From the NCBI RefSeq assembly GCF_007655005.1, contig NZ_SZVW01000001.1:124001-188000 (forward strand): DNA of 64,000 bases, read 5' to 3'. The notes beneath the pieces are model-generated. The model saw only the letters and a list, made by a program, of their open reading frames with translations. It ran no database searches and was not told the DNA's origin. Shown one piece after another: positions 37,294 to 46,941 of the stretch. A program made the translations under genes and the position numbers. Within the stretch, counting starts at the first letter, position 1. Each line of letters starts with the position of its first letter. This stretch comes from Streptomyces tibetensis (GTDB taxonomy: Bacteria > Actinomycetota > Actinomycetes > Streptomycetales > Streptomycetaceae).

Positions 37294-37979
37294 CGATTCC
37301 CGCTGGTTCGCTCCTCACCGCCCAGGACCTGCGCAAGGCCTACGGGCCGACGACCGCGCTCGACGGCGGCGAGTTCTCCATCCACCCGGGCGAGGTCGTC
37401 GCCGTGATGGGCCCGTCCGGGTCGGGCAAGTCGACGCTGCTGCACTGCCTCGCCGGGATCGTCATGCCCGACTCGGGCACGATCATGTACAACGGGCGCG
37501 AGGTGACCGCCATGGGCGACGCCGAGCGCAGTGCGCTGCGGCGCACGGAGTTCGGGTTCGTGTTCCAGTTCGGGCAGCTCGTGCCGGAGCTCACCTGCGT
37601 GGAGAACGTCGCCCTGCCGCTGCGGCTGAACGGCTCCTCCCGCAAGGAGGCCGAGCGGACCGCGCTGGCCTGGATGGAACGCCTGGAGGTCGACGACCTG
37701 CGCAAGAAGCGGCCCGGCGAGGTGTCCGGCGGCCAGGGACAGCGGGTCGCCGTCGCCCGCTCTCTGGTGACGAACCCGCGGGTGGTGTTCGCCGACGAGC
37801 CGACCGGCGCGCTCGACTCGTTCAACGGCGAGCGCGTGATGGAGCTGCTCACGGACGCGGCCCGGTCCGCCAACGCGGCCGTGGTGCTCGTCACGCACGA
37901 GGCCCGGGTGGCCGCGTACTCCGATCGCGAGATCGTCGTACGGGACGGCAAGTCCCGTGACATGGAGCGCGTCGTATGA
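37290..37979 (+). CDS. ABC transporter ATP-binding protein (MacB/LolD-like)
   Basis: A 229-residue ATPase with Walker A GPSGSGKST, Q-loop FQFGQLVPELT, signature VSGGQGQRVAVARSL, Walker B VVFADEPTGALD and H-loop VLVTHEARV. It belongs to the MacB/LolD/FtsE-like class that partners FtsX-type permeases. GTG start at 37290; its stop overlaps the permease ATG. Confidence 0.94.
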   Translation: MTIPAGSLLTAQDLRKAYGPTTALDGGEFSIHPGEVVAVMGPSGSGKSTLLHCLAGIVMPDSGTIMYNGREVTAMGDAERSALRRTEFGFVFQFGQLVPELTCVENVALPLRLNGSSRKEAERTALAWMERLEVDDLRKKRPGEVSGGQGQRVAVARSLVTNPRVVFADEPTGALDSFNGERVMELLTDAARSANAAVVLVTHEARVAAYSDREIVVRDGKSRDMERVV

Positions 37980-40318
37980 GCGTCGGGCAGTGGAGCCGGG
38001 ACCTGGCCATGGGGGTCCGCTTCGCCTTCTCCGGCGGACGCGAGGGGTGGACCCGGGCGCTGCTCACGGCCGTCGGTGTCGGACTCGGAGTGGCGCTGCT
38101 GCTGCTCACCACCGCCATCCCGAACGCGCTGGCGGAACGCGACCGGCGCGAGGAGGCCCGCAGCGACCACACCTTCGGCCAGCAGGAGATACCCAAGGCC
38201 GACGACACCCTGATCGTCCTGGACGCGGACACCACGTTCCGCGACATGGACGTGCGCGGCCGGATGCTGGAGGCGGAGGGCCCGCGGGCGCCGCTTCCGC
38301 CGGGGGTCTCGGCGTTCCCGGCCGCGGGCGAGATGGTCGTCTCCCCCGCGCTGAAGGAACTGCTCGCCTCCGACGACGGCAAGCTGCTGCGGGAGCGCCT
38401 GGACTACCGCATCGCGGGCACCATCGGCGAGCAGGGGCTCGTCGGCTCCCACGAACTCGCGTACTTCGCGGGCGGCAAGGGGCTCGCGAAGATGCTGGAG
38501 GGCCCCGCGAGCGGCGCCCGGATCGACAGCTTCGGCAACGACGACCTGGGGTCGTCCGACGCCTGGGACCCGGTGCTGCTCCTGCTGGTCCTGGTCGTCT
38601 TCGTGGTGCTGCTGATGCCGGTCGCCGTGTTCATCGCCGCGGCCGTGCGGTTCGGCGGCGAGCGGCGCGACCGCAGGCTGGCCGCGCTGCGGCTGGTCGG
38701 CTCGGACAGCCGGATGACCCGGCGGATCGCCGCCGGCGAGGCACTCGCCGGATCCGTGCTGGGGCTCGTCCTCGGCACCGGGTTCTTCCTGCTCGGACGC
38801 GAACTGGCGGCCTCCGTCGAGGTGTTCCACGTCAGCCTGTTCCCGAGCTATCTGAACCCCTCTCCCCTGCTGGCCGTCCTGGTCGCGCTGGCGGTGCCGG
38901 CGGCCGCGATCCTGGTGACGATCCTCGCCCTGCGCGGCGTGGTCATCGAGCCCCTCGGCGTGGTGCGCACGGCCAAGCCCTCGCGGCGCCGCCTGTGGTG
39001 GCGGCTGCTGCTGCCGCTGGGCGGGATCGCCCTGCTCTACCCGATGATCGGGCAGGGCAACGACGGCGGGGACTTCAACCAGTACCTCGTCGTGGGCGGC
39101 GTGATGCTGCTGCTGGTCGGCGTCACGGCACTGCTGCCCTGGGTGGTGGAGGCGGTCGTGGCCCGGCTCGGGTCGGGCGGAGTCGCCTGGCAACTGGCCG
39201 TGCGAAGGCTCCAGTTGAGCAGTGGTGCGGCAGCCCGGATGGTCAACGGCATCGCGGTGGCGGTGGCCGGGGCGATCGCGCTGCAGATGCTGTTCGCCGG
39301 GGTGGAGGGCAATTACACCAGGGCGTCGCAGTACGACGTCAGCCGGGCCCAGATGGGCGTGGACGTGCCGGACGGCTCCGACCCCTCGGCCATCATCGGC
39401 AAGTACCGCGAGACCGAGGGCGTGCGCAAGGTCACCGCCCTGTCCGACGTCTATCTCTTCGACCGGGGCAACGAGGACTCCTCCGTCCAGATCACCCTGG
39501 CCGACTGCGCGTCACTGCGCGAGGTGGCCGCGCTCCCCTCCTGCCGCGACGGGGACGTCTTCGCGGTCAAGGGATCGGAGTACGAAAGCGCGAGCGACCA
39601 CCTGGCCGAGCCCGGCACGACCCTGTGGACGCCCGAACCGGACGGCGACACCGCACGCTCGGGCGAGCGCCCGGTCTCCTGGACCGTGCCGCAGGACATC
39701 CGGCAGGCCCAGCCCCGCGAGGACCCCACCGGGTACGAGCGCGGCGGCATCCTGGTCACGCCCGGCGCGCTGCCCGAGAAGCTCGCGGCGTTCATGTCCG
39801 CGCGGCTCTTCCTGAGCCTGGACCTCTCGGTGCCGGACGCCTACGACCATGTGCGCAACACGGCCGCGCGGCTCGACCCCGCCGTCCAGCCCATGACGTG
39901 GCACAGCGTCGAGAGCAACGACCGCTACGCCACCATCCGCACGGGCCTGTCCGTCGGCTCCGCCTGCGTGCTGGCGCTGATCGGGGCGAGCCTGCTCGTC
40001 TCGCAGCTGGAGCAGCTGCGCGAACGGCGCAAGCTGCTGTCGTCCCTGGTCGCCTTCGGCACCAGGCGCCGCACCCTCGGCCTGTCGGTGCTGTGGCAGA
40101 CGGCGATCCCCATCGGGCTGGGTCTGCTGCTCGCCGCGACGGTGGGCATGGCCCTGGGCGTGGTGCTGCTGCGGATGACCAACACGTCGGTCCGGGTGGA
40201 CTGGCCGAGCGTGCTGTCGATGACCGGCATCGGCGCGGGCGTCGTCCTGGTGGTGACACTGCTGAGCCTGCCGCCGCTGCTGAAGCTCATGCGGCCGGAC
40301 GGGCTGCGGACCGAGTAG
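37976..40318 (+). CDS. FtsX-like ABC transporter permease
   Basis: A 780-residue membrane protein. Helices flank two large extracytoplasmic loops: an N-terminal helix (LLTAVGVGLGVALLLLTTAIP), a cluster at 195-330 including VLLLLVLVVFVVLLMPVAVFIAAAVRFG, and a C-terminal cluster ending near 775. This is the duplicated FtsX/MacB layout of mechanotransmission-type exporters that expel peptides or antibiotics or act in envelope stress. The start is fixed by the ATGA overlap with the ATPase gene. Confidence 0.93.
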   Translation: MSVGQWSRDLAMGVRFAFSGGREGWTRALLTAVGVGLGVALLLLTTAIPNALAERDRREEARSDHTFGQQEIPKADDTLIVLDADTTFRDMDVRGRMLEAEGPRAPLPPGVSAFPAAGEMVVSPALKELLASDDGKLLRERLDYRIAGTIGEQGLVGSHELAYFAGGKGLAKMLEGPASGARIDSFGNDDLGSSDAWDPVLLLLVLVVFVVLLMPVAVFIAAAVRFGGERRDRRLAALRLVGSDSRMTRRIAAGEALAGSVLGLVLGTGFFLLGRELAASVEVFHVSLFPSYLNPSPLLAVLVALAVPAAAILVTILALRGVVIEPLGVVRTAKPSRRRLWWRLLLPLGGIALLYPMIGQGNDGGDFNQYLVVGGVMLLLVGVTALLPWVVEAVVARLGSGGVAWQLAVRRLQLSSGAAARMVNGIAVAVAGAIALQMLFAGVEGNYTRASQYDVSRAQMGVDVPDGSDPSAIIGKYRETEGVRKVTALSDVYLFDRGNEDSSVQITLADCASLREVAALPSCRDGDVFAVKGSEYESASDHLAEPGTTLWTPEPDGDTARSGERPVSWTVPQDIRQAQPREDPTGYERGGILVTPGALPEKLAAFMSARLFLSLDLSVPDAYDHVRNTAARLDPAVQPMTWHSVESNDRYATIRTGLSVGSACVLALIGASLLVSQLEQLRERRKLLSSLVAFGTRRRTLGLSVLWQTAIPIGLGLLLAATVGMALGVVLLRMTNTSVRVDWPSVLSMTGIGAGVVLVVTLLSLPPLLKLMRPDGLRTE

Positions 40319-40398
40319 GGCCGGGTCCCGCACGAGCTGTCAGGCACCCATGGCCGGGTCCCGTGGAGGCACGGGCCCCGGCCGGTGGCATGAGCCGT

Positions 40399-40485
40399 CA
40401 GCCGTCCTGGCCCAGGACCCGTACCGTCAGCCGTCCTGGCCCAGGACCCGTACCGTCAGCCGTCCTGGTCCAGGACCCGTACCGG
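40399..40485. repeat. Three 29-bp tandem repeats at the oxyR 3' end
   Basis: Copies at 40399-40427, 40428-40456 and 40457-40485. The third is the end of oxyR itself; the other two repeat its last codons plus TGA beyond the stop. Each holds a 15-bp palindrome (GTCCTGG-N-CCAGGAC), so the array is also a row of hairpins that may terminate transcription on both strands. Confidence 0.9.
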
Positions 40486-41406
40486 CAGCGGCCGCAGGGC
40501 CTGCCGCAGGGCGGCGGCCAGTTCCTCGTACTCCGCGCCGCGCGCGGCCCCCGCCCGCATCGCCAGTGCGATCCGGCGGGTGGGGGCGGGGTCGGCGAAA
40601 TACCCGGTGAGGAGCTGGTTGCTGCGGGAGGTCTCCACCTTCAGGGCGGTGCGCGGCAACAGCGTCACGCCGAGTCCGCCCGCGACGAGCTGCACCAGCG
40701 TGGACAGCCCGGCGGCGGTCGTGGTGACCGGCACGTCGTCGCGGCCGGCCTCCCGGCAGATGTCGAGGGCCTGGTCACGCAGGCAGTGCCCCTCGTCCAG
40801 CAGCAGCAGGTTCAGCTCGCGCAGCGCCTGCCGCGGAATGCCCTCCCGCCCGCCGAGGCGGTGGTCGAGCGGGGTGACGAGCACGAAGTCCTCGTCGAAC
40901 AGCGGCAGTTCGGACACTCCCGGGACGCCGAGGGGCACCGCGAGCAGCAGCAGGTCGAGCCGCCCGCCGGCCAGACCGTCGAGCAGGTTGGCGGTCTGCT
41001 CCTCGTGCACCTGGAGGTCGAGCTGCGGATACCGCTCGTGGACGAGCCGCAGCACCGTCGGCAGCAGATAGGGCGCGACCGTCGGGATCACTCCGAGCCG
41101 CAGCACCCCGGTGAAGGGCGCCCGGACCGCCTCGGCCTCCTCCATGAGCGCCTCCACCTCCCCCAGAACCGCCTTGGCCCGTACGGCGATCCGCTCCCCC
41201 TCGGGTGAGAGGAGCACCTTGCGCGTCGTACGCTCGAGGAGCGTCACTCCGAGTGTTTCCTCCAGGGCCGACACGGCGCCCGAGAGGGCGGGCTGGCTCA
41301 TGCCGATCGCCGCGGCCGCGTCCCGGAAATGAAGGTGCTCGGCGACCGCGGCGAAGGCACGGAGCTGGGCGATGCTGGGCTGCCTGCGCTTATTACCGAC
41401 AGTCAC
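40456..41406 (-). CDS. oxyR: LysR-family peroxide sensor OxyR
   Basis: A 316-residue LysR regulator. It has an N-terminal helix-turn-helix (FRDAAAAIGMSQPALSGAVSALEETLG) and a sensor domain with the two redox cysteines Cys208 and Cys217 (DEGHCLRDQALDIC), the hallmark of OxyR. It is divergent from ahpC-ahpD, its classical target, across about 130 bp. The GTG at 41406 is the start used. The last codons are part of the 29-bp repeat array. Confidence 0.94.
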   Translation of the reverse strand: MTVGNKRRQPSIAQLRAFAAVAEHLHFRDAAAAIGMSQPALSGAVSALEETLGVTLLERTTRKVLLSPEGERIAVRAKAVLGEVEALMEEAEAVRAPFTGVLRLGVIPTVAPYLLPTVLRLVHERYPQLDLQVHEEQTANLLDGLAGGRLDLLLLAVPLGVPGVSELPLFDEDFVLVTPLDHRLGGREGIPRQALRELNLLLLDEGHCLRDQALDICREAGRDDVPVTTTAAGLSTLVQLVAGGLGVTLLPRTALKVETSRSNQLLTGYFADPAPTRRIALAMRAGAARGAEYEELAAALRQALRPLPVRVLDQDG

Positions 41407-41539
41407 TGATAACTACCTCCGATCAACTCGACCGAGTGTAGCTATTTCCGTAATCAATCGAGCCTGTGCCAACATCAACACAGTCCAACCCATGGGAAAC
41501 CCCCGCGATCCGGGAGTTTCTTCGCTGCAAGGAGTGTGT
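41407..41539. promoter_or_regulatory. oxyR-ahpC divergent control region
   Basis: The region contains an imperfect inverted repeat (ATAACTAC at 41408-41415 and GTAGCTAT at 41437-41444) around ACTCGACCGAGT. The spacing and dyad layout fit an OxyR tetramer site overlapping both promoters. The assignment is from position; no defined consensus was matched. Confidence 0.5.
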
Positions 41540-42094
41540 GTGCTCACCGTCGGTGACAAGTTCCCCGAGTTCGACCTGACCGCCTGCGTCTCGCTGGAGA
41601 AGGGCAAGGAGTTCCAGCAGATCGACCACAAGACCTACGAGGGTCAGTGGAAGGTCATCTTCGCGTGGCCCAAGGACTTCACCTTCGTGTGCCCGACCGA
41701 GATCGCCGCTTTCGGCAAGCTGAACGAGGAGTTCGCGGACCGCGACGCGCAGGTCCTCGGCTTCTCCGGTGACTCCGAGTTCGTCCACCACGCCTGGCGC
41801 AAGGACCACGACGACCTGCGCGACCTGCCGTTCCCGATGATGGCCGACTCCAAGCACGAGCTGATGCGCGACCTCGGCATCGAGGGCGAGGACGGCTTCG
41901 CCAAGCGTGCGGTGTTCATCGTGGACCAGAACAACGAGATCCAGTTCTCCATGGTGACCGCGGGCTCGGTCGGCCGTAACCCGAAGGAGGTCCTCCGGGT
42001 CCTGGACGCGCTCCAGACGGACGAGCTGTGCCCCTGCAACTGGTCGAAGGGCGACGAGACCCTCGACCCCGTCGCGCTGCTCTCCGGGGAGTGA
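41540..42094 (+). CDS. ahpC: Alkyl hydroperoxide reductase C (peroxiredoxin)
   Basis: A 184-residue typical 2-Cys peroxiredoxin, exact family length. The peroxidatic Cys is in PKDFTFVCPTEIAAF and the resolving Cys in DELCPCNW. It reduces peroxides and is probably recharged by AhpD. The GTG at 41540 lies 5 bp after AAGGAG; an upstream ATG frame from 41372 runs over the promoter and was not used. It forms an operon with ahpD 6 bp downstream. Confidence 0.96.
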   Translation: MLTVGDKFPEFDLTACVSLEKGKEFQQIDHKTYEGQWKVIFAWPKDFTFVCPTEIAAFGKLNEEFADRDAQVLGFSGDSEFVHHAWRKDHDDLRDLPFPMMADSKHELMRDLGIEGEDGFAKRAVFIVDQNNEIQFSMVTAGSVGRNPKEVLRVLDALQTDELCPCNWSKGDETLDPVALLSGE

Positions 42095-42100
42095 TCTGAC

Positions 42101-42634
42101 ATGTCGCTGGACGCGCTGAAGTCCGCCATACCGGACTACGCCAAGGACCTGAAGCTCAACCTGGGCTCGGTCATCGGCAACTCCGACCTTCCGGCCCAGC
42201 AGCTGTGGGGCACGGTGCTGTCGACGGCCATCGCCTCGCGCTCCCCGATCGTGCTGCGCGAGCTGGAGCCGGAGGCGAAGGCGAACCTGTCGCCGGAGGC
42301 GTACACGGCCGCCAAGGCCGCCGCCGCGGTGATGGCGATGAACAACGTCTTCTACCGCACCCGTCACCTGCTGTCGGACCACGAGTACGGCACCCTGCGT
42401 GCGGGTCTGCGGATGAACGTCATCGGCAACCCGGGCGTCGACAAGGTCGACTTCGAGCTGTGGTCCTTCGCCGTCTCCGCCATCAACGGCTGCGGCATGT
42501 GCCTGGACTCCCACGAGCAGGTGCTCCGCAAGGCGGGCCTCGACCGCGAGGTCGTCCAGGAGGCCTTCAAGATCGCCTCCGTGATCCAGGCGGTCGGCGT
42601 CACGCTGGACGCCGAGGCGGTTCTGGCCGAGTAA
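42101..42634 (+). CDS. ahpD: Alkylhydroperoxidase AhpD
   Basis: A 177-residue all-helical protein with the CxxC-x3-H active site ([18 protein letters not shown], about residues 129-146). AhpD passes electrons from a lipoyl domain to AhpC in actinobacteria. It immediately follows ahpC and ends before a strong terminator. Confidence 0.96.
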   Translation: MSLDALKSAIPDYAKDLKLNLGSVIGNSDLPAQQLWGTVLSTAIASRSPIVLRELEPEAKANLSPEAYTAAKAAAAVMAMNNVFYRTRHLLSDHEYGTLRAGLRMNVIGNPGVDKVDFELWSFAVSAINGCGMCLDSHEQVLRKAGLDREVVQEAFKIASVIQAVGVTLDAEAVLAE

Positions 42635-42656
42635 CCCCCGGCCCCCGCCTCACCCC

Positions 42657-42695
42657 ACAGGGCCCCGCCCACCTGACCGGTGGACGGGGCCCTGT
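42657..42695. terminator. Bidirectional terminator after ahpD
   Basis: ACAGGGCCCCG and CGGGGCCCTGT form the outer stem, and CCAC/GTGG the inner stem. It lies between convergent ahpD and the AI-2E-type transporter gene. Confidence 0.88.
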
Positions 42696-42706
42696 CGGCG
42701 TTCCCG

Positions 42707-44014
42707 CTACTCCGACGGGGGCTGTGGCGTCGGCTCCGCGCTCACCGCCGTGGCGCCGCGCGGCCGCACCGAGTGCCGCAGTGCCGACTTCTGCGAATAC
42801 GACCGCAGATACCCGGCGACCGTGTTCGTCACCGCCACCAGCGGCACGGCGACCACCGCACCGCCGATCCCGGCCACCATCCCGCCCGCCGCGACCGACA
42901 GCACCACCGCCAGCGGGTGCACCCGAACGGCGCGCCCCAGGATGAACGGCTGCAGGATGTGCCCCTCGATCTGCTGCACCGCCAGCACCACCACCAGCGT
43001 CATGACGGCCGTGAACACCCCCTGGGTGACCAGCGCGACGACCACCGCCAGCGCCCCGGACACCACCGCGCCCACCAGCGGGATGAACGCGAACAGGAAG
43101 ATGAACACCGCCAGCGGCACGGCCATCGGCACATCGAGGAAGTAGATCCCAAGTCCGATGAAGATCGCGTCGATCAGCGCCACGATCACCGTGCCCCGCA
43201 CATACGCCGTCAGCGTCCGCCACGCCGCCGGACCGGCCCCGGCCACCCCCGGCCGCGCCGCCGCCGGCACCAGCTTCAGCGTCCACTCCCAGATGCGCTT
43301 GCCGTCGTAGAGCAGGAACAGCGTCGAGAAGACCGCCAGCAGGATCCCGGTGAGCGCCTCGACGACGACCGTCACGCCCTCCAGACCCGCAGAGGTGATC
43401 TGGTCGGTGTTCGCCCCGACCGCCTCGCGCAGGTTCTTGGCGATCTCGTTGATCTGCTTGTCCGTGACGTGGAAGGGGCTGTTCAGCAGCCAGTTCCGCA
43501 ACTCGTCGATGCCGTCCTGGATCTGGCCCGAGAGGTCGTCGATGTTCTCCATGACCTGCCAGGTCACGAACCAGCCGATGAGGCCGATGACGACGAAGCC
43601 GAGGACGGCCGTCAGCGCGGTCGCCGGGCCGCGTGGCACGCCGTGGCGCCGCAGTCGCGCCACCGTCGGCTGCAGGATCGCCGTGATGAGCAGCGCGATG
43701 ACGAACGAGAGCACCACGAGCTGGACGGCGCTGATGACCCGCATCAGCACCCAGAGGGTGCCCGCGAGGACGAGCAGCCGCCAGCCGGCCTCGGCCGCGA
43801 CCCGCACGCCCCACGGCACGGCCAGCGCGGGATCGGGTCGGGCGGCGACGTCGGGGGCGTAGTCCGGGGGCGGCGGCACGTGTTCTCCGGCGAGTGTCCC
43901 GGGCTCGATGTCGTCCTGCTCCCGTTCGGCCTCGGCGCGGCGTTCGTTGTACCGCTCGCTCATCTCGGTCAGCCCGGCACCGAGCCGGCCGAGCCACCCT
44001 GGCACTCGCGACAT
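42707..44014 (-). CDS. AI-2E family (PerM-like) membrane transporter
   Basis: A 435-residue protein with about eight hydrophobic helices in the 2-4-2 pattern of the AI-2E/PerM family, including VVLSFVIALLITAILQPTVARL, FVVIGLIGWFVTWQVMENI and the C-terminal LVVVLAVQQIEGHILQPFILG motif. Members export various small molecules or ions; the substrate is unknown. The first 70 residues are a charged cytoplasmic tail. The ATG at 44014 follows AAAGGAC; an upstream ATG frame is unsupported. Confidence 0.9.
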   Translation of the reverse strand: MSRVPGWLGRLGAGLTEMSERYNERRAEAEREQDDIEPGTLAGEHVPPPPDYAPDVAARPDPALAVPWGVRVAAEAGWRLLVLAGTLWVLMRVISAVQLVVLSFVIALLITAILQPTVARLRRHGVPRGPATALTAVLGFVVIGLIGWFVTWQVMENIDDLSGQIQDGIDELRNWLLNSPFHVTDKQINEIAKNLREAVGANTDQITSAGLEGVTVVVEALTGILLAVFSTLFLLYDGKRIWEWTLKLVPAAARPGVAGAGPAAWRTLTAYVRGTVIVALIDAIFIGLGIYFLDVPMAVPLAVFIFLFAFIPLVGAVVSGALAVVVALVTQGVFTAVMTLVVVLAVQQIEGHILQPFILGRAVRVHPLAVVLSVAAGGMVAGIGGAVVAVPLVAVTNTVAGYLRSYSQKSALRHSVRPRGATAVSAEPTPQPPSE

Positions 44015-44080
44015 GATCCGTCCTTTTCCCCCGTCTTGGCGCACCACTCCCCCGGGGAGCCGTTCGTCCGACCGTACATG

Positions 44081-44119
44081 GCGCGAGCCCCGCACCGGAC
44101 GACGGTGCGGGGCTCGCGC
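44081..44119. terminator. 17-bp perfect-stem terminator
   Basis: GCGCGAGCCCCGCACCG (44081-44097) pairs with its exact complement (44103-44119) around GACGA. It follows the lytic transglycosylase gene on the minus strand. Confidence 0.93.
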
Positions 44120-44148
44120 GAAGGACGGATCGGCCGGGGCCGGTCGGC

Positions 44149-44841
44149 TCAGTACCAGTGGTTGGCCTGCCAGAACGACCAGGCGTCACAAGGGCTGCCG
44201 TAGCGGTCGTTCATGTAGTTGAGGCCCCACTTGATCTGCGTGGCCGGGTTGGTCTGCCAGTCGGCGCCGACGGACGACATCTTGGAACCGGGCAGCGCCT
44301 GGAACATGCCGTAGGCCCCGGAGGAGGGGTTGACGGCCTTGTAGTTCCAGTCGGACTCGTGGTCCACGATGTTGCTGAAGCACTGGAACTGACCCGAGGG
44401 CACCAGCTGCCTCGCCATCGCCTGGATCTGGGCGATGCTGTACGAGCTCGCGACGGGGAAGTCGGAGATGTCCTTGGAGCGGCTGGCGGCGGCCTTGGTC
44501 TCCGCGCGCTCCTTGGCGGCTGCCTCGGCGGCCTTCTTGGCGGCTGCCTGCTTGGCGATGGCCGTGTCGGCGGCGGCCTTGCGGGCTGCCTCCTCGGCAT
44601 CCTTCTTCGCGCTCGCGTCCGCCTGAATGGCCTGTGCGTCGGCCTGCTGCGTCAGCGACGCGGTCTGCACCTGGGCCTGCTGGCCCGCGGGGATGTCCGC
44701 GAGCAGCGTGGCGCCGGTTGCCGTCGCTTCCGCGTCGTTGTTCTGCGCGGTGCTGCCCGAGGCAACGCCGACGACGCTTCCGACAGCGGTGACCGCCGTG
44801 GCCGAGGCCACTGCGAATCCCCGGACCGAGATCCGGCTCAC
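44149..44841 (-). CDS. Secreted lytic transglycosylase (SLT-like)
   Basis: A 230-residue exported protein. A signal peptide (VRGFAVASATAVTAVGSVVGVASG) is followed by a long Ala/Lys/Glu coiled coil (about 60-120) and a C-terminal lysozyme-like domain with catalytic Glu in IVDHESDWNYKAVNPSSGAYGMFQAL and the family's KWGLNYMNDRYGSPCDAW end. It cleaves peptidoglycan during growth or sporulation. Two cysteines (QFQCFS, SPCDAW) probably form a disulfide. Confidence 0.92.
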   Translation of the reverse strand: MSRISVRGFAVASATAVTAVGSVVGVASGSTAQNNDAEATATGATLLADIPAGQQAQVQTASLTQQADAQAIQADASAKKDAEEAARKAAADTAIAKQAAAKKAAEAAAKERAETKAAASRSKDISDFPVASSYSIAQIQAMARQLVPSGQFQCFSNIVDHESDWNYKAVNPSSGAYGMFQALPGSKMSSVGADWQTNPATQIKWGLNYMNDRYGSPCDAWSFWQANHWY

Positions 44842-45261
44842 ACGGTTTTCCTTCCAGCATCGCCCGCTTCGGTGACCCTCGCGGACGCAATCGTGCCCCT
44901 GGCACTGGCCTCCCCAACTGCGGGGTCACGGGAGGCGCGGGCCCGGTGGGCAACTCCCCCGGGGGGAGCGCCGTGTGTAGCTCGGGCGGCATACGACATC
45001 GCTATGCAGTTGACGCTGAAGCTTTTGTGGTGCCGTACCGCTGGGGGTACAGGTGTGTCGTATGCGGGGCCTGACAGGAGTGAGACTCTGCCGTAACACG
45101 ACGGGGCAAGGCAATTCCGAGTTGCGTGTGAAAGCTCACATCCCGTTTGGCGCAGGTAATTCCACGGAACGGCCACACGCGAAGGCGCCGCCCGGCTAGG
45201 CTCTTGGCCTTTTCCGGACGGCGCCAACTATCGCATAACCGCTACTACTTACTGCGGTCGG
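44842..45261. other. Long leader/promoter region of the transglycosylase gene
   Basis: This 420-bp gap lies upstream of the transglycosylase and downstream of the PIN-PhoH gene (both minus strand). A GGCGCCG/CGGCGCC hairpin (45184-45190, 45219-45225) may end the PIN-PhoH transcript. The part nearest the transglycosylase is rich in short G/C hairpins, so a structured leader is possible, but it lacks the conserved blocks of the ydaO c-di-AMP riboswitch. Confidence 0.45.
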
Positions 45262-46587
45262 TCAGATCTGCCCGTCTTCGAGCATTTCGGTCACAAGCGC
45301 AGCGATCTGGGACCTCTCGGACCGCGTCAGGGTCACATGGGCGAAGAGCGGATGCCCCTTCAGCTTCTCGACGACGGCGACGACACCGTCGTACCGGCCG
45401 ACCCTGAGGTTGTCCCGCTGGGCCACGTCATGGGTGAGAACCACCCGTGAATTGGCCCCGATCCGGGACAGAACGGTAAGAAGCACGTTCCTTTCCAGCG
45501 ACTGGGCCTCGTCCACGATCACGAACGCGTCGTGCAGCGAGCGTCCCCGGATGTGGGTGAGCGGCAGAACCTCGAGCATCCCGCGCGCGGTGACCTCCTC
45601 GATGACCTCCCGGGACGTGACCGCCGACAGCGTGTCGAAGACGGCCTGCGCCCAGGGGCTCATCTTCTCGGCCTCGGAGCCCGGCAGATAGCCCAGCTCC
45701 TGCCCGCCCACCGCGTACAGCGGACGGAAGACCATCACCTTCTGGTGCTGACGGCGCTCCAGCACCGCCTCCAGGCCCGCGCACAGCGCCAGCGCCGACT
45801 TGCCGGTGCCGGCCCGGCCTCCCATCGACACGATCCCGACGTCCGGGTCGAGCAGCAGGTCGAGTGCGATCCGCTGCTCGGCGCTGCGGCCCTTGATGCC
45901 GAAGACCTCACGATCCCCGCGCACGACACGGATGTTGCCCTCGGGCGTGACCCGGCCGAGGGCCTTGCCGCGCTCCGACTGGATCATCAGGCCCGTGTGC
46001 ACCGGGAGGCCGGCGGCCTCGGGGACGTGGACGTGCCCTTCCTCGAAGAGGATGTCCACCTGCTCTCCGGGCAGGGTCAGTTCGGACATTCCGGTCCAGC
46101 CGGAGGAGTCCGTGATGGCGAGCTCCGCGCGGTACTCCTCGGCGAGGAGTCCGACGGAGGACGCCTTGATCCTGAGCGGGAGGTCCTTCGAGACGACGGT
46201 GACGTCGAACCCCTCGGCCTGCAGATTGCGGGCGACCGCGAGGATGCGGGAGTCGTTGTCCCCCAGGCGGTAGCCGCTGGGCAGCACGCTGGGGTCCGAG
46301 TGGTTGAGCTCGACACGGACGGTCCCGCCGAGGTCCCCGATGGGGATGGGGGCGTCGAGGCGACCGTGCCGGACGCGGAACTCGTCGAGCAGGCGCAGGG
46401 CCTGCCGGGCGAAATAGCCGAGTTCGGGATGGTGCCGCTTGGCCTCCAGCTCCGTGACCACGACGATGGGGAGCACGACCTCGTGCTCGTCGAAGCGGTT
46501 CAGGGCGTTCGGGTCGGCCAGCAGGACGCTGGTGTCGAGAACATAGGTGCGCCGGTCGGGCTTGTGGCGCTTTGTGCTGGTCACCAC
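45262..46587 (-). CDS. PIN-PhoH fusion protein (PhoH2-type RNA helicase/RNase)
   Basis: A 441-residue protein with an N-terminal PIN nuclease domain ([15 protein letters not shown], acidic residues at ELEAKR and DNDSRIL) and a C-terminal PhoH ATPase domain (Walker [14 protein letters not shown]; Walker [10 protein letters not shown]). Actinobacterial PhoH2 proteins unwind and cut RNA and are sometimes paired with an antitoxin-like phoAT upstream. No such small gene was recognised here. The ATG at 46587 begins the family homology. Confidence 0.94.
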   Translation of the reverse strand: MVTSTKRHKPDRRTYVLDTSVLLADPNALNRFDEHEVVLPIVVVTELEAKRHHPELGYFARQALRLLDEFRVRHGRLDAPIPIGDLGGTVRVELNHSDPSVLPSGYRLGDNDSRILAVARNLQAEGFDVTVVSKDLPLRIKASSVGLLAEEYRAELAITDSSGWTGMSELTLPGEQVDILFEEGHVHVPEAAGLPVHTGLMIQSERGKALGRVTPEGNIRVVRGDREVFGIKGRSAEQRIALDLLLDPDVGIVSMGGRAGTGKSALALCAGLEAVLERRQHQKVMVFRPLYAVGGQELGYLPGSEAEKMSPWAQAVFDTLSAVTSREVIEEVTARGMLEVLPLTHIRGRSLHDAFVIVDEAQSLERNVLLTVLSRIGANSRVVLTHDVAQRDNLRVGRYDGVVAVVEKLKGHPLFAHVTLTRSERSQIAALVTEMLEDGQI

Positions 46588-46941
46588 GGAAGGACGTACC
46601 CCCTCGGATGAGGTCGGGGAGCGACGGTATGGAGCTGGACCGGTCGTCGGCCGCCCTGCACGGGCCGAGAACCGGCCCTCCGCCTCTTCGTCCGTGCTGT
46701 GACCGCACGATCGGGCTGGTGCAAAGGGCCTCCCGGGCGGACGGCCCCGTGCCGTCCGCTGAGATCCGACACCCGTGGTTCGGGCGTCGACCTGTCTGGG
46801 TTATGCCCTCGAACCCGCGTCGCCATGCCACGGCATATGACGGCGAGCCGGTGAACTCGGCGTTACAGGCGTCGCCAAGTGGGTACCGGGAGGTGTTGTC
46901 ACGTGGGACGTCCTGCGTCCGGATGCCCGTCTGGGGGTACG
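46588..46941. other. Intergenic region between uppS-type and phoH-type genes
   Basis: 354 bp with one terminator hairpin (46737-46759), and otherwise the PIN-PhoH promoter region. No coding sequence is supported on either strand. Confidence 0.45.
46737..46759 (-). terminator. Hairpin downstream of the isoprenyl transferase gene
   Basis: GCGGACGG (46737-46744) pairs with CCGTCCGC (46752-46759) around a 7-nt loop. It lies about 180 bp past the isoprenyl transferase stop and before the PIN-PhoH start. Confidence 0.6.

Noticed and set aside
37957..41208. 1083-codon plus-strand frame over the ABC permease and oxyR
   Set aside because: It is a GC-driven open frame in a different phase from the permease and antisense to oxyR, with no recognisable motifs.
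44842..45240. ydaO-type c-di-AMP riboswitch before the lytic transglycosylase
   Set aside because: Such switches are expected here in Streptomyces, but the conserved GGGYGAAUCC-like and CAGCUAACC-like blocks are not found in the minus-strand leader.
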